Positions 9,592 to 18,834 are shown, numbered from the stretch's first letter. The stretch: DNA of 64,000 nt from Pseudomonas sp. JUb42 (GCF_024807945.1 NZ_JANUFD010000013.1:1-64000), one strand, 5' to 3'. Notes: generated by a model from the letters alone, not told the origin. Program-made: numbers and translations.

Positions 9592-11154
9592 TTAGCCCAT
9601 CTGCTCCATCAATCCCGCAGCGCTATCGAACTCCATCGCTGCCGCCCGCTCCAGGCCCATGAACTGCAACACCCGCTCACCGGCCTTGCCTGCGCGAATG
9701 GTCTGCGGCCCTGCGTCGGCTTGCACCACGCCGTCTTCCATGAAAATCACCCGGTCGGAGATGGACATGGCGAAGTCCATTTCGTGGGTGACGATGAGCA
9801 TGGTCATACCTTCCTTGGCCAGGTCGCTGATGACTTTGAGCACCTCGGAGACCAACTCCGGGTCCAGCGCCGAAGTGGGTTCGTCGAACAGCATGATCTG
9901 CGGGTCCATCGCCAGTGCGCGGGCAATGGCTACCCGTTGTTGCTGGCCGCCGGACAGCTGATGCGGATACTTCAGCGCGTGAGCAAGCAAGCCGACCTTA
10001 TCCAGCAAGGCATAGGCCCGTTCTTCGCTGATGGCTTCGTCGCGGCCGTGGTAGACCGGTGCCATCGTCACGTTGTCGAGGATGGTGCGGTGCGGGAACA
10101 GGTTGAAGTTCTGGAACACCATGCCGATGCGCTGCACACCCCGGCGGATCTGCGGGTTATTCGGTTTGTCGCCAGCATGAATAAAGCTTTCACCGAACAG
10201 GATGATCTCGCCCTTGTCGATGCTTTCCAGGCCATTGACCGTGCGAATCAGCGAAGTCTTGCCCGAGCCCGACGGGCCAATGATAGAGATCACCTGACCA
10301 CTGTTGACGTCCAGGTCGATGCCCTTGAGCACCTGATGATGGCCGTAGCTCTTGTGAATATTCTTGAGTTGCAGCGCGGGAGTTGCGCCACTGTTGACCG
10401 GCGTTTCGTTGCGCAGGGCAACCTTGCCCAGGCGTGCGCGCAGGCTTTCCACGTCGCTGTGTTCCAGGGTTTGCGGCTTGCGGTTGTTCAGCTCCAGATG
10501 CTGCTCCAGGCGCTGGAAAAGCCAGCCGAACACGGTGACGATCAGCACGTAGTACACCGCCACCGCCGACAGGGTTTCCATCACCAGGAAGTTGGTCGCA
10601 TACAGGCGCTGGCCGACGGTCAGCAGCTCGGTCAGAGAAATCACCGAGACCAGGGAGGTCAGCTTGACCACCGTGATGTATTCGTTGATCAGGGTCGGCA
10701 GGGAGATGCGGAATGCCTGTGGGATCACGATCAAGCGTTGCAGGCCGATCACGCCGATACCCAGGGCGCGGCCCGCTTCCTTCTGGCCCTTGGCCACGGA
10801 AATCAGACCGCCACGATGAATCTCCGCCATATAGGCCGCTTCCGTCACCACCAGTGCCAGCAGGCCGGAGTAGAACGGGTTGGACAGCACTTCACGGGTA
10901 AAGGGAAACATCTGTGGCAGGTTGTAGACGAATACCACCAGCACCAGCAGCGGCACGCTACGGAAGAACCAGATATAAATCGACGCCGGAATGCTCAACC
11001 AGCGGGCGCTCGACAACTTCGCCGACGCCAGCAGAAAGCCCAGTAACATACCAATGAACCAACCCAGCGCGCTGAGTTCGATCACGGTGATGCAGGACTC
11101 CCAGAAATCCGAAATCGAGAACAGGGAAAAAAAGTAAGGCCAATCGAATTCCAT
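9592..11154 (-). CDS. Fused amino-acid ABC transporter permease/ATPase
   Basis: A single 520-residue chain carries both the membrane and the ATPase halves of a polar amino-acid type importer. Residues 1 to about 230 form a HisM/GlnP-like permease with several membrane segments and an EAA-like loop (EAGRALGIG). Residues from about 250 form the ATPase, with Walker A GPSGSGKTS near 290-298 and signature LSGGQQQR near 398-405. ATG 11154 is preferred over an in-frame GTG two codons upstream, because GAGGT sits 4-5 nt before it. It is the last gene of the minus-strand operon and pairs with the binding protein upstream. The fusion occurs in some proteobacterial transporters but is less common than split genes. 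The substrate is not evident. Confidence 0.9.
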   Translation of the reverse strand: MEFDWPYFFSLFSISDFWESCITVIELSALGWFIGMLLGFLLASAKLSSARWLSIPASIYIWFFRSVPLLVLVVFVYNLPQMFPFTREVLSNPFYSGLLALVVTEAAYMAEIHRGGLISVAKGQKEAGRALGIGVIGLQRLIVIPQAFRISLPTLINEYITVVKLTSLVSVISLTELLTVGQRLYATNFLVMETLSAVAVYYVLIVTVFGWLFQRLEQHLELNNRKPQTLEHSDVESLRARLGKVALRNETPVNSGATPALQLKNIHKSYGHHQVLKGIDLDVNSGQVISIIGPSGSGKTSLIRTVNGLESIDKGEIILFGESFIHAGDKPNNPQIRRGVQRIGMVFQNFNLFPHRTILDNVTMAPVYHGRDEAISEERAYALLDKVGLLAHALKYPHQLSGGQQQRVAIARALAMDPQIMLFDEPTSALDPELVSEVLKVISDLAKEGMTMLIVTHEMDFAMSISDRVIFMEDGVVQADAGPQTIRAGKAGERVLQFMGLERAAAMEFDSAAGLMEQMG

Positions 11155-11210
11155 GGGCACCTCAAGCTGTCGGCCCCGTGGGAGGCCGACAGGTCAAACA
11201 GAGAGAAGAA

Positions 11211-12014
11211 TCAGTTGCTTGGTTCTTCGAGATTGTATTTCTTCAGCAGGGCTGCATATTCGCCGGACTTCTTGGTTTCTTCGAAGGCCTTGAGCAGCGC
11301 GTCATGCAGCTCGGTGTTGCCCTTCTTCACGTAGATACCCAAGGTCTGCTGATAGATCGAGTGCTCGGTGCTGACCACGACACGGCCCTTGGTGCGCTCG
11401 GCGATCAAACCGGCAGCGCCGTCGATTTCCACTTGGGCCTGGACGTTGCCCGACAGCAGCGCCTGAGTCACTTCCGGCGCGGACGGGAACTCGCTGACGG
11501 TGATGGCGCCCTTGCTGTTCGGCACGCAGTAGTCAGTGGACAGCTTGTTGAACTGGGCGACCCAGGTGGTGCCCTTTTCCAGGCCGACTTTCAGGCCGCA
11601 GAGGTCTTCCGGCACTTTCGGGCTCAGGGGGCTGCCCTTGAGCACCATGATCGCCGCGCCGGTCTTGGCGTAAGGAATGGCATCGGCTTTCAGTTTGCGT
11701 TCATCGGTCACGTACATGCCGGAGATGATCGCGTCGTAGTGGCCGGAGTCCAGGCTGGTGATCAGAGTCGAGAACTTGGTATCGGTAAATTCGGTCTTCA
11801 GGCCCATGTGCTTGGCCAGCAGACGGGACAGATCCGGGTCGGCGCCGACCACGTTTTTCTTCTCGTCATAGGACTCGAACGGCGGATAGGTGATTTCCAT
11901 CCCTACCTTGAAAACACCCGGGCTTACGGTCGCGGCCGCATGGGCCAGGTTGGCACCGAGCACGGCGGCGGCAAGCAGGGTCAAGCGGACAGCAGTGTTC
12001 TGGTTGTTGCGCAT
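11211..12014 (-). CDS. Periplasmic amino-acid-type ABC substrate-binding protein
   Basis: Family 3 solute-binding protein of 267 residues with a Sec signal peptide (basic MRNNQNTAVR start, hydrophobic core, cleavage near LAHA-A at about 26). The mature part contains the family segments GMEITYPPFESYDEK, GADPDLSRLLAKHMG and DAIISGMYVTDERK. It delivers substrate to the fused permease-ATPase encoded 56 nt downstream. Neighbouring genes encode an oxygenase and an isomerase-like protein, so the ligand is probably an amino acid or amino-acid-like compound degraded by them; that is inference. Confidence 0.92.
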   Translation of the reverse strand: MRNNQNTAVRLTLLAAAVLGANLAHAAATVSPGVFKVGMEITYPPFESYDEKKNVVGADPDLSRLLAKHMGLKTEFTDTKFSTLITSLDSGHYDAIISGMYVTDERKLKADAIPYAKTGAAIMVLKGSPLSPKVPEDLCGLKVGLEKGTTWVAQFNKLSTDYCVPNSKGAITVSEFPSAPEVTQALLSGNVQAQVEIDGAAGLIAERTKGRVVVSTEHSIYQQTLGIYVKKGNTELHDALLKAFEETKKSGEYAALLKKYNLEEPSN

Positions 12015-12092
12015 CGTCGGTGACTCCGGATCAGGAAAGGTTAAGCACGGTTTTGGTTGGCAAAGCGGTATTTCTATTCTGTTCAGCAGGCC

Positions 12093-13157
12093 TCAGGCCG
12101 GGTCTGCCGCCTGGTTTTTCAGGTGACCGAAACTCGACGGCTTGCGGGCCTTTTCGTAGAGCTTGAGTTCGCCGCTCGCCACTTTCTTGCGCAGGTACTG
12201 ATAGGTCTGCAAGGCCTGGCCGAACATGTGTTCGCCGATGGTGATCTCCTCGTAATCCTTGCCGTCCTGAGCGAATTGCGGCAGCGGTTTGATCTGGGTG
12301 TGGAAGTCACAGGCGTAAAACAACGGGAAGGAATAACGCTCCTCGCTGACGGTGCGCACGCGGTGAGCGGTTGCAACGAACGTACCAGCGGTCATCACTT
12401 CGAGCATGTCGCCGATATTCACCACGAAGGCGCCTTCCACCGGCGGCGCGTCGATCCACTGGCCCTGATCGTTCATCACTTCCAGGCCCGGCTTGTCGGC
12501 GAGCAGGATGGTGAAGCACTCGTAATCGGTGTGTGCACCAATACCGGGCGCGTCCTGGGCGGCGCCGTCGAACGGGTAGTGGATCAGGCGCAGCTTGGAA
12601 GGCGGGCGGGTGACCATGGCATCGAAGTAGCCTTCTTCCAGGCCCAGGGCCAGGGCGAAGCCGTCGAACAGGCGGCGGCCGAGGGCGAAGATCGCTGCGT
12701 AATAAGCTTCCACTGCCGGACGGAAGCCGGGCAGGTCCGGCCACTCGTTGGCGCCGATCAGCGGGGTCTTGGCGATCACCAGCGGGTCTTCGTCACCCAC
12801 TTCGAAGCCGATATCGAAGGCTTCCTTATGATCCGGCTTGCCCTTGGCATACACCTCTTCGCCTTCCGGCACGAAGCCCTTGTGGCTGCGCGAAGTGCCG
12901 ATGTAGTGCTGCATCTTGTATTCCAGGGACTGAGCGAACAGGTCCTTGGCGGCCTGGCGCAGGCCGTCGATCAGGCCTTGCTCGATGCCGTGGTTCTTGA
13001 TGTACAGAAAGCCCACGGCGCGTGCTGCGGCGCCGAGGTCTTCGGCCACGAGCTTGCGCTGTGCGATATCGGCACTGAACAGCCCGGCGATATCCACCAC
13101 CGGGATGCTGTTGAAATTGGCGGTCGCCGAAACGGCGGCGGCTGAAGGTTCGGACAT
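12093..13157 (-). CDS. Isopenicillin N synthase family Fe(II)/2-oxoglutarate dioxygenase
   Basis: Non-haem iron oxygenase of 354 residues. The double-stranded beta-helix motifs are visible: H209-T-D211 (GAHTDYECF), distal H265 (ATAHRVRT) and R274-Y-S276, the R-x-S that binds the co-substrate carboxylate in this family. The N-terminal DIOX_N part begins IPVVDIAGLF. ATG 13157 follows AAGGAGCG on the minus strand; a longer frame upstream would overlap the isomerase gene. It is likely a catabolic hydroxylase or desaturase, not an antibiotic enzyme, as it sits with an ABC importer and a TIM-barrel enzyme. The substrate is unknown. Confidence 0.88.
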   Translation of the reverse strand: MSEPSAAAVSATANFNSIPVVDIAGLFSADIAQRKLVAEDLGAAARAVGFLYIKNHGIEQGLIDGLRQAAKDLFAQSLEYKMQHYIGTSRSHKGFVPEGEEVYAKGKPDHKEAFDIGFEVGDEDPLVIAKTPLIGANEWPDLPGFRPAVEAYYAAIFALGRRLFDGFALALGLEEGYFDAMVTRPPSKLRLIHYPFDGAAQDAPGIGAHTDYECFTILLADKPGLEVMNDQGQWIDAPPVEGAFVVNIGDMLEVMTAGTFVATAHRVRTVSEERYSFPLFYACDFHTQIKPLPQFAQDGKDYEEITIGEHMFGQALQTYQYLRKKVASGELKLYEKARKPSSFGHLKNQAADPA

Positions 13158-13170
13158 GACGAAACGCTCC

Positions 13171-14022
13171 TTATCGGCTGGAGGAATGAGTGAAGCGTTG
13201 AAAGTGTTCGCGCTCGGTCTGACCCATCCACACATTCAGCGACCACAGATCGGCCACCGGGACATTGGTGAAGGGTAGGTGATGCAAGTATCCGTCGGCG
13301 CCGAATTCCGGAGTCAGGGTCGTAACCTGATAACCGCGAGCCTGCTGCGAGCGCCAGATGGCTTCCCAGTGTTGTTGATGGAAGGCCAGCTCTTTGGCGT
13401 ATTCCGGCGCGCCAGGGTGCGGCACTTGCGGGCCCTGGTCATAACCGACCCGGGCTTGAATGTGATGGACGCGTTCGACAAAGGCGCTGAGGTCATCTTC
13501 CGGGTCATTAAGCAGGCGCTCGCAAGTGACGACCCAGTGGCTGATATCACTGGTGAAGCGCATGTCCGGCAACTGCCGGATCAACTCAAGCGTGACCCAC
13601 GGGTTGAACAGTGAACGCGCGCGATGGCTTTCGAAGGTGCACATCTGCCCGTGCTTGCGCGCCAGTTCCATGGCCTGGCCGAAGAACTCGACCTGTTGGG
13701 CCAGTGACCAGCGATCATTGCCGGCCAGAAGATTGACGAAGCGCGGGTCCATTTCGCCGGCCCAGCCAAGCTTTTTGTCCAGGTCGGTGAGGTGCTCGGC
13801 GACAGTGGCCGACTGTTCAGGCAATACGTCGTAGGCGGTGAAAACGGTGGCGATATAGCCGACCTGATTGCTGCGTAAAAAGGCCGCGAACTCGGCGCGC
13901 TCCACGGCGGACAGCGGCAGGCGGGCTTCCATGCCGCTGAAACCGGCGGCAAGCAATTCTTCCAGAGCCTGGGTCTTGCTGGCGGTGTAGCCCCACAGCG
14001 TGCGGAATATTTCCAGTTTCAT
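13171..14022 (-). CDS. Sugar phosphate isomerase/epimerase-like TIM-barrel protein
   Basis: A 283-residue protein of the AP-endonuclease-2 superfamily (xylose-isomerase-like TIM barrel). Recognisable parts are the N-terminal LWGYTASKTQALEELLAAGF strand-helix, EFFGQAMELARKHG, FESHRARSLFNPW and a metal-type region TSDISHWVVTCE. It is the first gene of the minus-strand operon and lies 13 nt before the oxygenase start. The exact reaction cannot be read from sequence. Confidence 0.82.
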   Translation of the reverse strand: MKLEIFRTLWGYTASKTQALEELLAAGFSGMEARLPLSAVERAEFAAFLRSNQVGYIATVFTAYDVLPEQSATVAEHLTDLDKKLGWAGEMDPRFVNLLAGNDRWSLAQQVEFFGQAMELARKHGQMCTFESHRARSLFNPWVTLELIRQLPDMRFTSDISHWVVTCERLLNDPEDDLSAFVERVHHIQARVGYDQGPQVPHPGAPEYAKELAFHQQHWEAIWRSQQARGYQVTTLTPEFGADGYLHHLPFTNVPVADLWSLNVWMGQTEREHFQRFTHSSSR

Positions 14023-14207
14023 CGAGCGACCCCAAAGCTTGCACTAATGATTGAACGAGTTGCGCCTCGACCAAAGGTCAGGAGCAGGCGACAACGGGCA
14101 GTAACCATTTGCAAGACAGGCGCTGGTCGCATCTCGATGGAACGACTCGTTATGGGGGCTGATCTTATTGGCGCCCGACGAGCGGGAAGAATAGGAAAGC
14201 TTAAATC

Positions 14208-14233
14208 CATAGTTCAGAGATTTCTAAACTATG
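14208..14233. promoter_or_regulatory. Candidate operator (inverted repeat)
   Basis: CATAGTT and AACTATG are perfect complements separated by 12 nt, inside an AT-rich stretch about 190 nt upstream of the TIM-barrel gene. Such symmetry suggests a regulator site, but no dedicated regulator gene adjoins the operon. Confidence 0.35.
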
Positions 14234-14318
14234 TGGATCCCAGTCAACCTATCCTAAAGGTTACTAACTATTTCTGTGTAATTAAGTAGACTAGTCATCT
14301 ATGAGCGAGTCCAGTGTC

Positions 14319-14405
14319 GTTGGAGCCGGGCTTGCCCGCGAATCAGACGGCGTGCATTTCCAGGCAAACCGTAATGAGGCCTTCGCGGGCAAGCCTCGCT
14401 CCAAC
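14319..14405. repeat. REP-type inverted repeat, family A
   Basis: Arms GTTGGAGCCGGGCTTGCCCG and GCGGGCAAGCCTCGCTCCAAC; same family as at 9491 and 20459. The spacer differs between copies. Confidence 0.85.
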
Positions 14406-14617
14406 AGGATGACCAACTGTAATCGCTGTATTTGCTTCTATATAACGAATACGCCTAAAAGCTATGCAATAGCTCTACACCGCATCATCCCTATAAACCC
14501 GGCAGCCATGTTCTACCGGGATGCAGCAAAAAAACCGAAGCCTTCGCGCACTGCCATTCCCGGGCCATGACCCGGACGAGCCGTGCGCGTGAACCGTGAT
14601 TTAAGCCCGAGGTTGCG

Positions 14618-15070
14618 ATGCAAAAACTGACGATCAATGGCCAGGAGCAAGAGCTGGATGTCCCCGATGACATGCCTTTGCTCTGGGCCCTGCGCGATGT
14701 AATGGGCCTGACCGGCACCAAATATGGCTGCGGCATCGCCCAGTGCGGCGTGTGTACCGTGCACCTGGACGGCCATGCCGTGCGCTCTTGCGTGTTGCCG
14801 GTCAGCGCCGTGGCGGGGCGCAAAGTCACCACCATCGAAGCCATCGGCGAGCAGCCGATCGGTCAGGCTGTGCAGAAGGCCTGGCTGGAGCACGAAGTGG
14901 TGCAGTGCGGTTACTGCCAGTCGGGCCAGATCATGTCAGCGGTGGCGCTGCTGCAGGAACACCCGAAGGCCAACGACGAACAGATCGTCAACGCCATGTC
15001 GGGCAACCTGTGCCGCTGTGCCACCTATACCCGTGTTCGCGCCGCCATCAAAAGCGTCAGCCAGGCCTGA
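14618..15070 (+). CDS. 2Fe-2S subunit of a molybdenum hydroxylase (IorA-like)
   Basis: Small electron-transfer subunit of 150 residues with two [2Fe-2S] clusters. The plant-ferredoxin-type cluster is bound by C38, C43, C46 and C58; the second, alpha-helical cluster by C97, C100, C132 and C134 (QCGYC and LCRC). It passes electrons from the Mo subunit encoded 10 nt downstream to the cytochrome c encoded next. Size and arrangement resemble isoquinoline 1-oxidoreductase, nicotinate and membrane aldehyde dehydrogenases. The substrate is not determined. Confidence 0.93.
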   Translation: MQKLTINGQEQELDVPDDMPLLWALRDVMGLTGTKYGCGIAQCGVCTVHLDGHAVRSCVLPVSAVAGRKVTTIEAIGEQPIGQAVQKAWLEHEVVQCGYCQSGQIMSAVALLQEHPKANDEQIVNAMSGNLCRCATYTRVRAAIKSVSQA

Positions 15071-15080
15071 GGAAGTCGTC

Positions 15081-17270
15081 ATGTCCGATACAACACAAAC
15101 CGCCGCGATGGTTTCGCGTCGCGGGCTGCTCAAGGGTGGCGCATTGTTGGGTGGCCTGGTGGTCAGTACCTGGCTGCCGCCATTAATGTCCCGTGGTTTT
15201 GCCGCTGACGCCATTCAAGGCGCGCGCCTGGGTGATGCCGCCGAGAAGGGCTACGGCGCCTTCGTGCGCATCGACCATGCCGGCCAGGTCACCGTGATTT
15301 CGCCGAAGATCGAAATGGGCCAGGGCGTGCAGACCGGCATTGCCATGATGGTCGCCGAAGAACTCGAAGTGCCCCTGAGCCAGGTAACCATTGCCGAAGC
15401 TCCGCCCAATGCGGCGCTGTACACCGACACCCTGCTGCAATTCCAGGCCACCGGTGGTTCATCTTCGACGCGCTACACCTGGGAGCCGCTGCGCAAGGCC
15501 GGTGCCGGGGCGCGCATTGTGCTGACTCAGGCTGCCGCCCTGCGCTGGAACGTCGCGCCGAGCCAGTGCCACGCCGAAAATGGCCGGATCATCGGCCCCA
15601 ATGGCCAGAGCGCCGGTTACGGCGAACTGGTGGACGCCGCCGCCGCACTGCCGTTGCCTACGGATATCCCGCTCAAGGCCATCGCCGACTTCAAGTTGCT
15701 GGGCAAGCCCGTGCAACGCCTGGACACCCCGCACAAGGTCAATGGCAGCGCCAAGTTCACCATCGACCTGCAAGTCCCCGACATGCTCATTGCCTCGTCC
15801 CTGACCTGCCCGGTCCGTGGCGGTACATTGCGCAGCGTTAAAGATGACGCCGCGCGTAAAGTGCCCGGCGTGCGTGACGTGATTCGCCTGAGCAATGCCG
15901 TGGCCGTTACCGCGACCAACTTCTGGGCCTGTCAGCAGGCGCTCAAGGCCCTGGAAATCGAATGGGATCTGGGGCCGCACGCCAACACCGACTCCGCGCA
16001 ACTGGACAAGGCCCTGCTTGACGCCAGCTCGAAAGACGGCGTGTTCGCCAAGCAGGCCGGTGATATCGCCGGTGCCCTGAAAAGCGCGCCGAGCCATTTC
16101 GAAGCGGTCTACGAACAACCTTTCCTGTCCCACTCGCCGCTTGAGCCCATGACCTGCGTGGCCCATGTGCGGCCCGACGCTTGCGAGCTTTGGGTCGGTT
16201 GCCAGGCGCCGGGTTTCGCCCAGATGGGCGCGGCCAAGGTCTGCGGCATGCCGGTGGAAAAAGTCGTGATCCACAACCAGCTCATCGGCGGCGGCTTCGG
16301 TCGCCGTCTGGAGTCGGACTTTATCTTTCAGGCCGTGGATATCGCCCGTCAGGTCAGCTACCCGATCAAGCTGATCTGGAGCCGCGAAGAGGACATGACC
16401 CACGACCTCTATCGCCCGCACTACGTCGACCGCCTCAACGCAGCGCTGGACAAGGACCTGCGTCCGGTCGGCTGGGAGCACCGCATTGCCGGTGCCTCGG
16501 TAGTGGCCGCCTATCTGGGGGCGCTGCCACCCAATGGCGTGGACGGCGATGCCGTGGAAGTGGCCATCGACCCGATCTACACCTTGCCGCACCTGCAGGT
16601 GCGCTACATCCGCCAAGACCCGGAAGCAATTGCCGTGTCCTGGTGGCGCGGTGTGGGGCCGCTGCGCAGCACTTACGCCGTGGAAAGCTTTATCGACGAA
16701 CTGGCCCATAACGCCAAGGCCGATCCGGTGGAATACCGCCTGAGCCTGATGCAGTCGCAACCCCGCGCCCAAGCCGTGCTAAAAAAGGCCGCTGAACTGG
16801 CCGACTGGAAGACCCCGCTGCCTGCAGGTAGCGGCCGTGGCGTTGCGGTTTCGGCAGTGTTCGGCAGCTTCGTCGCCACCGTGGTCGAGATTGAAAAGCA
16901 GGGCGACAAGGGCCTGCATATCAAGCGCCTGATCACCGTGGTCGATTGCGGCTTCGTCAACAACCCGACCTCGGTGCTGTCGCAGATGGAAGGCGGCACT
17001 TTGTTCGGCCTGTCGGCCGCGCTGTTCAACGAAGTCCTGGTCGAAAAAGGCCAGGTGCAGCAGACCAACTTCCACACCTATCGGCAGATCCGCATGAGCG
17101 ACGCGCCGCCGGTGGAGGTGCACCTGATGCCAAGCCTGGAAAGCCCTGGCGGTGTCGGCGAAACCGGTGCGGTGCCCGCAGCGGCCGCTTTGGTCAACGC
17201 CGTGCATGCCGCAACCGGCGTTCGCGAGCGTCGTCTGCCCCTGAGCCGTTTCGGCTATTTCACTGTTTAA
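15081..17270 (+). CDS. Tat-exported molybdopterin-binding hydroxylase large subunit (IorB-like)
   Basis: Catalytic Mo-cofactor subunit of 729 residues in the xanthine dehydrogenase superfamily. The N-terminus carries a twin-arginine signal, S-R13-R14-G-L-L-K then a hydrophobic stretch, so the complex is folded before export to the periplasm. Cofactor-binding segments include GGGFGRRLESDF and the C-terminal ESPGGVGETG with the conserved catalytic glutamate. The start is ATG 15081, after GAGGAAG; the frame is open further upstream, but that part overlaps the 2Fe-2S gene. Likely an aldehyde or N-heterocycle oxidoreductase. Confidence 0.92.
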   Translation: MSDTTQTAAMVSRRGLLKGGALLGGLVVSTWLPPLMSRGFAADAIQGARLGDAAEKGYGAFVRIDHAGQVTVISPKIEMGQGVQTGIAMMVAEELEVPLSQVTIAEAPPNAALYTDTLLQFQATGGSSSTRYTWEPLRKAGAGARIVLTQAAALRWNVAPSQCHAENGRIIGPNGQSAGYGELVDAAAALPLPTDIPLKAIADFKLLGKPVQRLDTPHKVNGSAKFTIDLQVPDMLIASSLTCPVRGGTLRSVKDDAARKVPGVRDVIRLSNAVAVTATNFWACQQALKALEIEWDLGPHANTDSAQLDKALLDASSKDGVFAKQAGDIAGALKSAPSHFEAVYEQPFLSHSPLEPMTCVAHVRPDACELWVGCQAPGFAQMGAAKVCGMPVEKVVIHNQLIGGGFGRRLESDFIFQAVDIARQVSYPIKLIWSREEDMTHDLYRPHYVDRLNAALDKDLRPVGWEHRIAGASVVAAYLGALPPNGVDGDAVEVAIDPIYTLPHLQVRYIRQDPEAIAVSWWRGVGPLRSTYAVESFIDELAHNAKADPVEYRLSLMQSQPRAQAVLKKAAELADWKTPLPAGSGRGVAVSAVFGSFVATVVEIEKQGDKGLHIKRLITVVDCGFVNNPTSVLSQMEGGTLFGLSAALFNEVLVEKGQVQQTNFHTYRQIRMSDAPPVEVHLMPSLESPGGVGETGAVPAAAALVNAVHAATGVRERRLPLSRFGYFTV

Positions 17271-17280
17271 GGAGCGCACC

Positions 17281-18498
17281 ATGAAATTATTCAAGCATGC
17301 GCTCGGCCTGCTGGCAGGCGCGTTTGTCCTGACATCCCAGGCTGCCGACCCGACGCTGGTCAGCAAGGGCGAATACCTGACCCGCGCCGCCGACTGCCTG
17401 GCCTGCCACGTCATCCCCGGCGGCAAGCCCTATGCCGGTGGCCTGGAATTCAAGCTGCCGTTTGGCAGCCTGTACTCGCCCAACATCACCCCGGACAAAG
17501 AAACCGGCATCGGCAACTGGAGCGATGACGACTTCGTCAGCGCCCTGCAAAAAGGCGTGGGCAAGGACGGCAAGCATTACTATCCGGCCTTCCCGTACAC
17601 CTCCTATACGCTGATGTCCCGTGATGAGCTGTTGGCGATCAAGGCCTATCTGTTCAGCCTGGAACCTGTGAAGCAGGCGCCGCCGGAAAATACCCTGTCG
17701 TTCCCGTTCAACCAGCGTTGGGGCATGACCTTCTGGAACCTGATCTTCGCTTCCGACGAGCGCTTTGTGCCGGACAGCAAGCAGACTGCCGAATGGAACC
17801 GTGGCGCCTATCTGGTTCAGGGGCCGGGCCACTGCGGCGAATGCCACACCCCGCGCAACCTGTTCCAGGCCCTGAGCAGCGGCAAGGCCCTGGCCGGTGC
17901 CGAGATCGGCAACTGGCGCGCCTATAACATCAGCGGTGATGCCCAGCACGGTATCGGTGCCTGGCCGCAGGAAGCGCTGATCAGCTACCTGTCCACCGGT
18001 TATGCGCCGGGCTATGGCGGGGCGGGCGGGCCGATGGCTGATGCGGTCGAGCACAGCCTGCGTTTCCTCGATCCGGCCGATATCAAGGCCATTGCCGTCT
18101 ACCTCAAGTCCACCCCGGCGCAGACCGACGGCGTGCCGCGACCGACTGCCAACGTCAACGACGCTGCGCTGCAGGCAGGCCTGGGCATGAAGTTGTTCAA
18201 CGACAACTGCGTGGCCTGCCACCGCCTCGATGGCAGCGGCAACCAGTCGCCAGTGGCGGGCCTGGCCGGGCTGAAAACCGTCAACGACCCGACCGGCAAA
18301 AACCTCGTCGCCACGCTGTTGGAAGGCCACACGCCGGGCGCCGTTCGCGTCGACCAGCGCATGCCCAACTTCGCCCACAGCTACAGCGATGCGGAAATGG
18401 CGGCGGTCAGCACCTTCGTGCTGCGGCGCTTTGGTCAGAGTAATGGTCAGGTCAAACCGGAGGATGTGACGAGCAGCAGGGCGGGGGCGCTGCATTAA
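17281..18498 (+). CDS. Triheme cytochrome c subunit of the molybdenum hydroxylase
   Basis: A 405-residue periplasmic cytochrome with a signal peptide (LLAGAFVLTSQA) and three CxxCH haem sites: CLACH at 39-43, CGECH at 185-189 and CVACH at 310-314. This is the layout of the cytochrome subunit of alcohol and aldehyde dehydrogenases (AdhB type). It should take electrons from the Fe-S subunit and deliver them to the respiratory chain. It starts 10 nt after the Mo subunit, in one operon. Confidence 0.93.
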   Translation: MKLFKHALGLLAGAFVLTSQAADPTLVSKGEYLTRAADCLACHVIPGGKPYAGGLEFKLPFGSLYSPNITPDKETGIGNWSDDDFVSALQKGVGKDGKHYYPAFPYTSYTLMSRDELLAIKAYLFSLEPVKQAPPENTLSFPFNQRWGMTFWNLIFASDERFVPDSKQTAEWNRGAYLVQGPGHCGECHTPRNLFQALSSGKALAGAEIGNWRAYNISGDAQHGIGAWPQEALISYLSTGYAPGYGGAGGPMADAVEHSLRFLDPADIKAIAVYLKSTPAQTDGVPRPTANVNDAALQAGLGMKLFNDNCVACHRLDGSGNQSPVAGLAGLKTVNDPTGKNLVATLLEGHTPGAVRVDQRMPNFAHSYSDAEMAAVSTFVLRRFGQSNGQVKPEDVTSSRAGALH

Positions 18499-18585
18499 TT
18501 TGAAATAAAACCCTTAGCAGACTCTGCCCTGTCATCGACGCTGCGATGTTTTGCAGTAAACCCTGGACAAGGTGGGCAGCGAATT

Positions 18586-18690
18586 GTGGGAGCGAATTCA
18601 TTCGCGAAAGCGGCATTCCAGGCGATGGAGTTTCTGTGCCTGTAATGCCCTCTTCGCGAATGAATTCGTTCGCACTTAATTCGCTCCCAC
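18586..18690. repeat. REP-type inverted repeat, family B
   Basis: GTGGGAGCGAATTCATTCGC and a matching distal arm ending TCGCTCCCAC, with inner arms GCGAATGAATTCG. It belongs to the most abundant palindrome family in the window (also 29191, 36273, 42086, 43361, 59127, 61955, 63961). Confidence 0.85.
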
Positions 18691-18834
18691 ACGCATCTCC
18701 GTATTTAAGAAATATCTTGCAACATCCTTCGGTCATTATGGGATCCAACTTTCTCAAGCTTTCCCCCCATCTGCCGCTAACCCACAAAGGAGATACAAAC
18801 TCGATACAAAGACGCTAACCAGCCAGGAAGCTCC

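Larger units (their letters stand above)
14023..14617. other. Divergent intergenic region, 595 nt
   Basis: No convincing gene is seen. The region separates the divergent ABC/oxygenase operon and the molybdenum hydroxylase operon. It contains a 7-bp inverted repeat at 14208-14233 and a REP-type palindrome at 14319-14405. The segment 14200-14300 is AT-rich and is the likely promoter area for the minus-strand operon. Confidence 0.7.

Noticed and set aside
12093..13157. True isopenicillin N synthase (beta-lactam biosynthesis)
   Set aside because: Family motifs match, but the context is an importer and isomerase operon, with no peptide synthetase (ACV synthetase) or other beta-lactam genes.
14724..15080. 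Upstream extension of the Mo-subunit frame
   Set aside because: It overlaps the 2Fe-2S subunit gene entirely; the Tat signal and ribosome site place the start at 15081.
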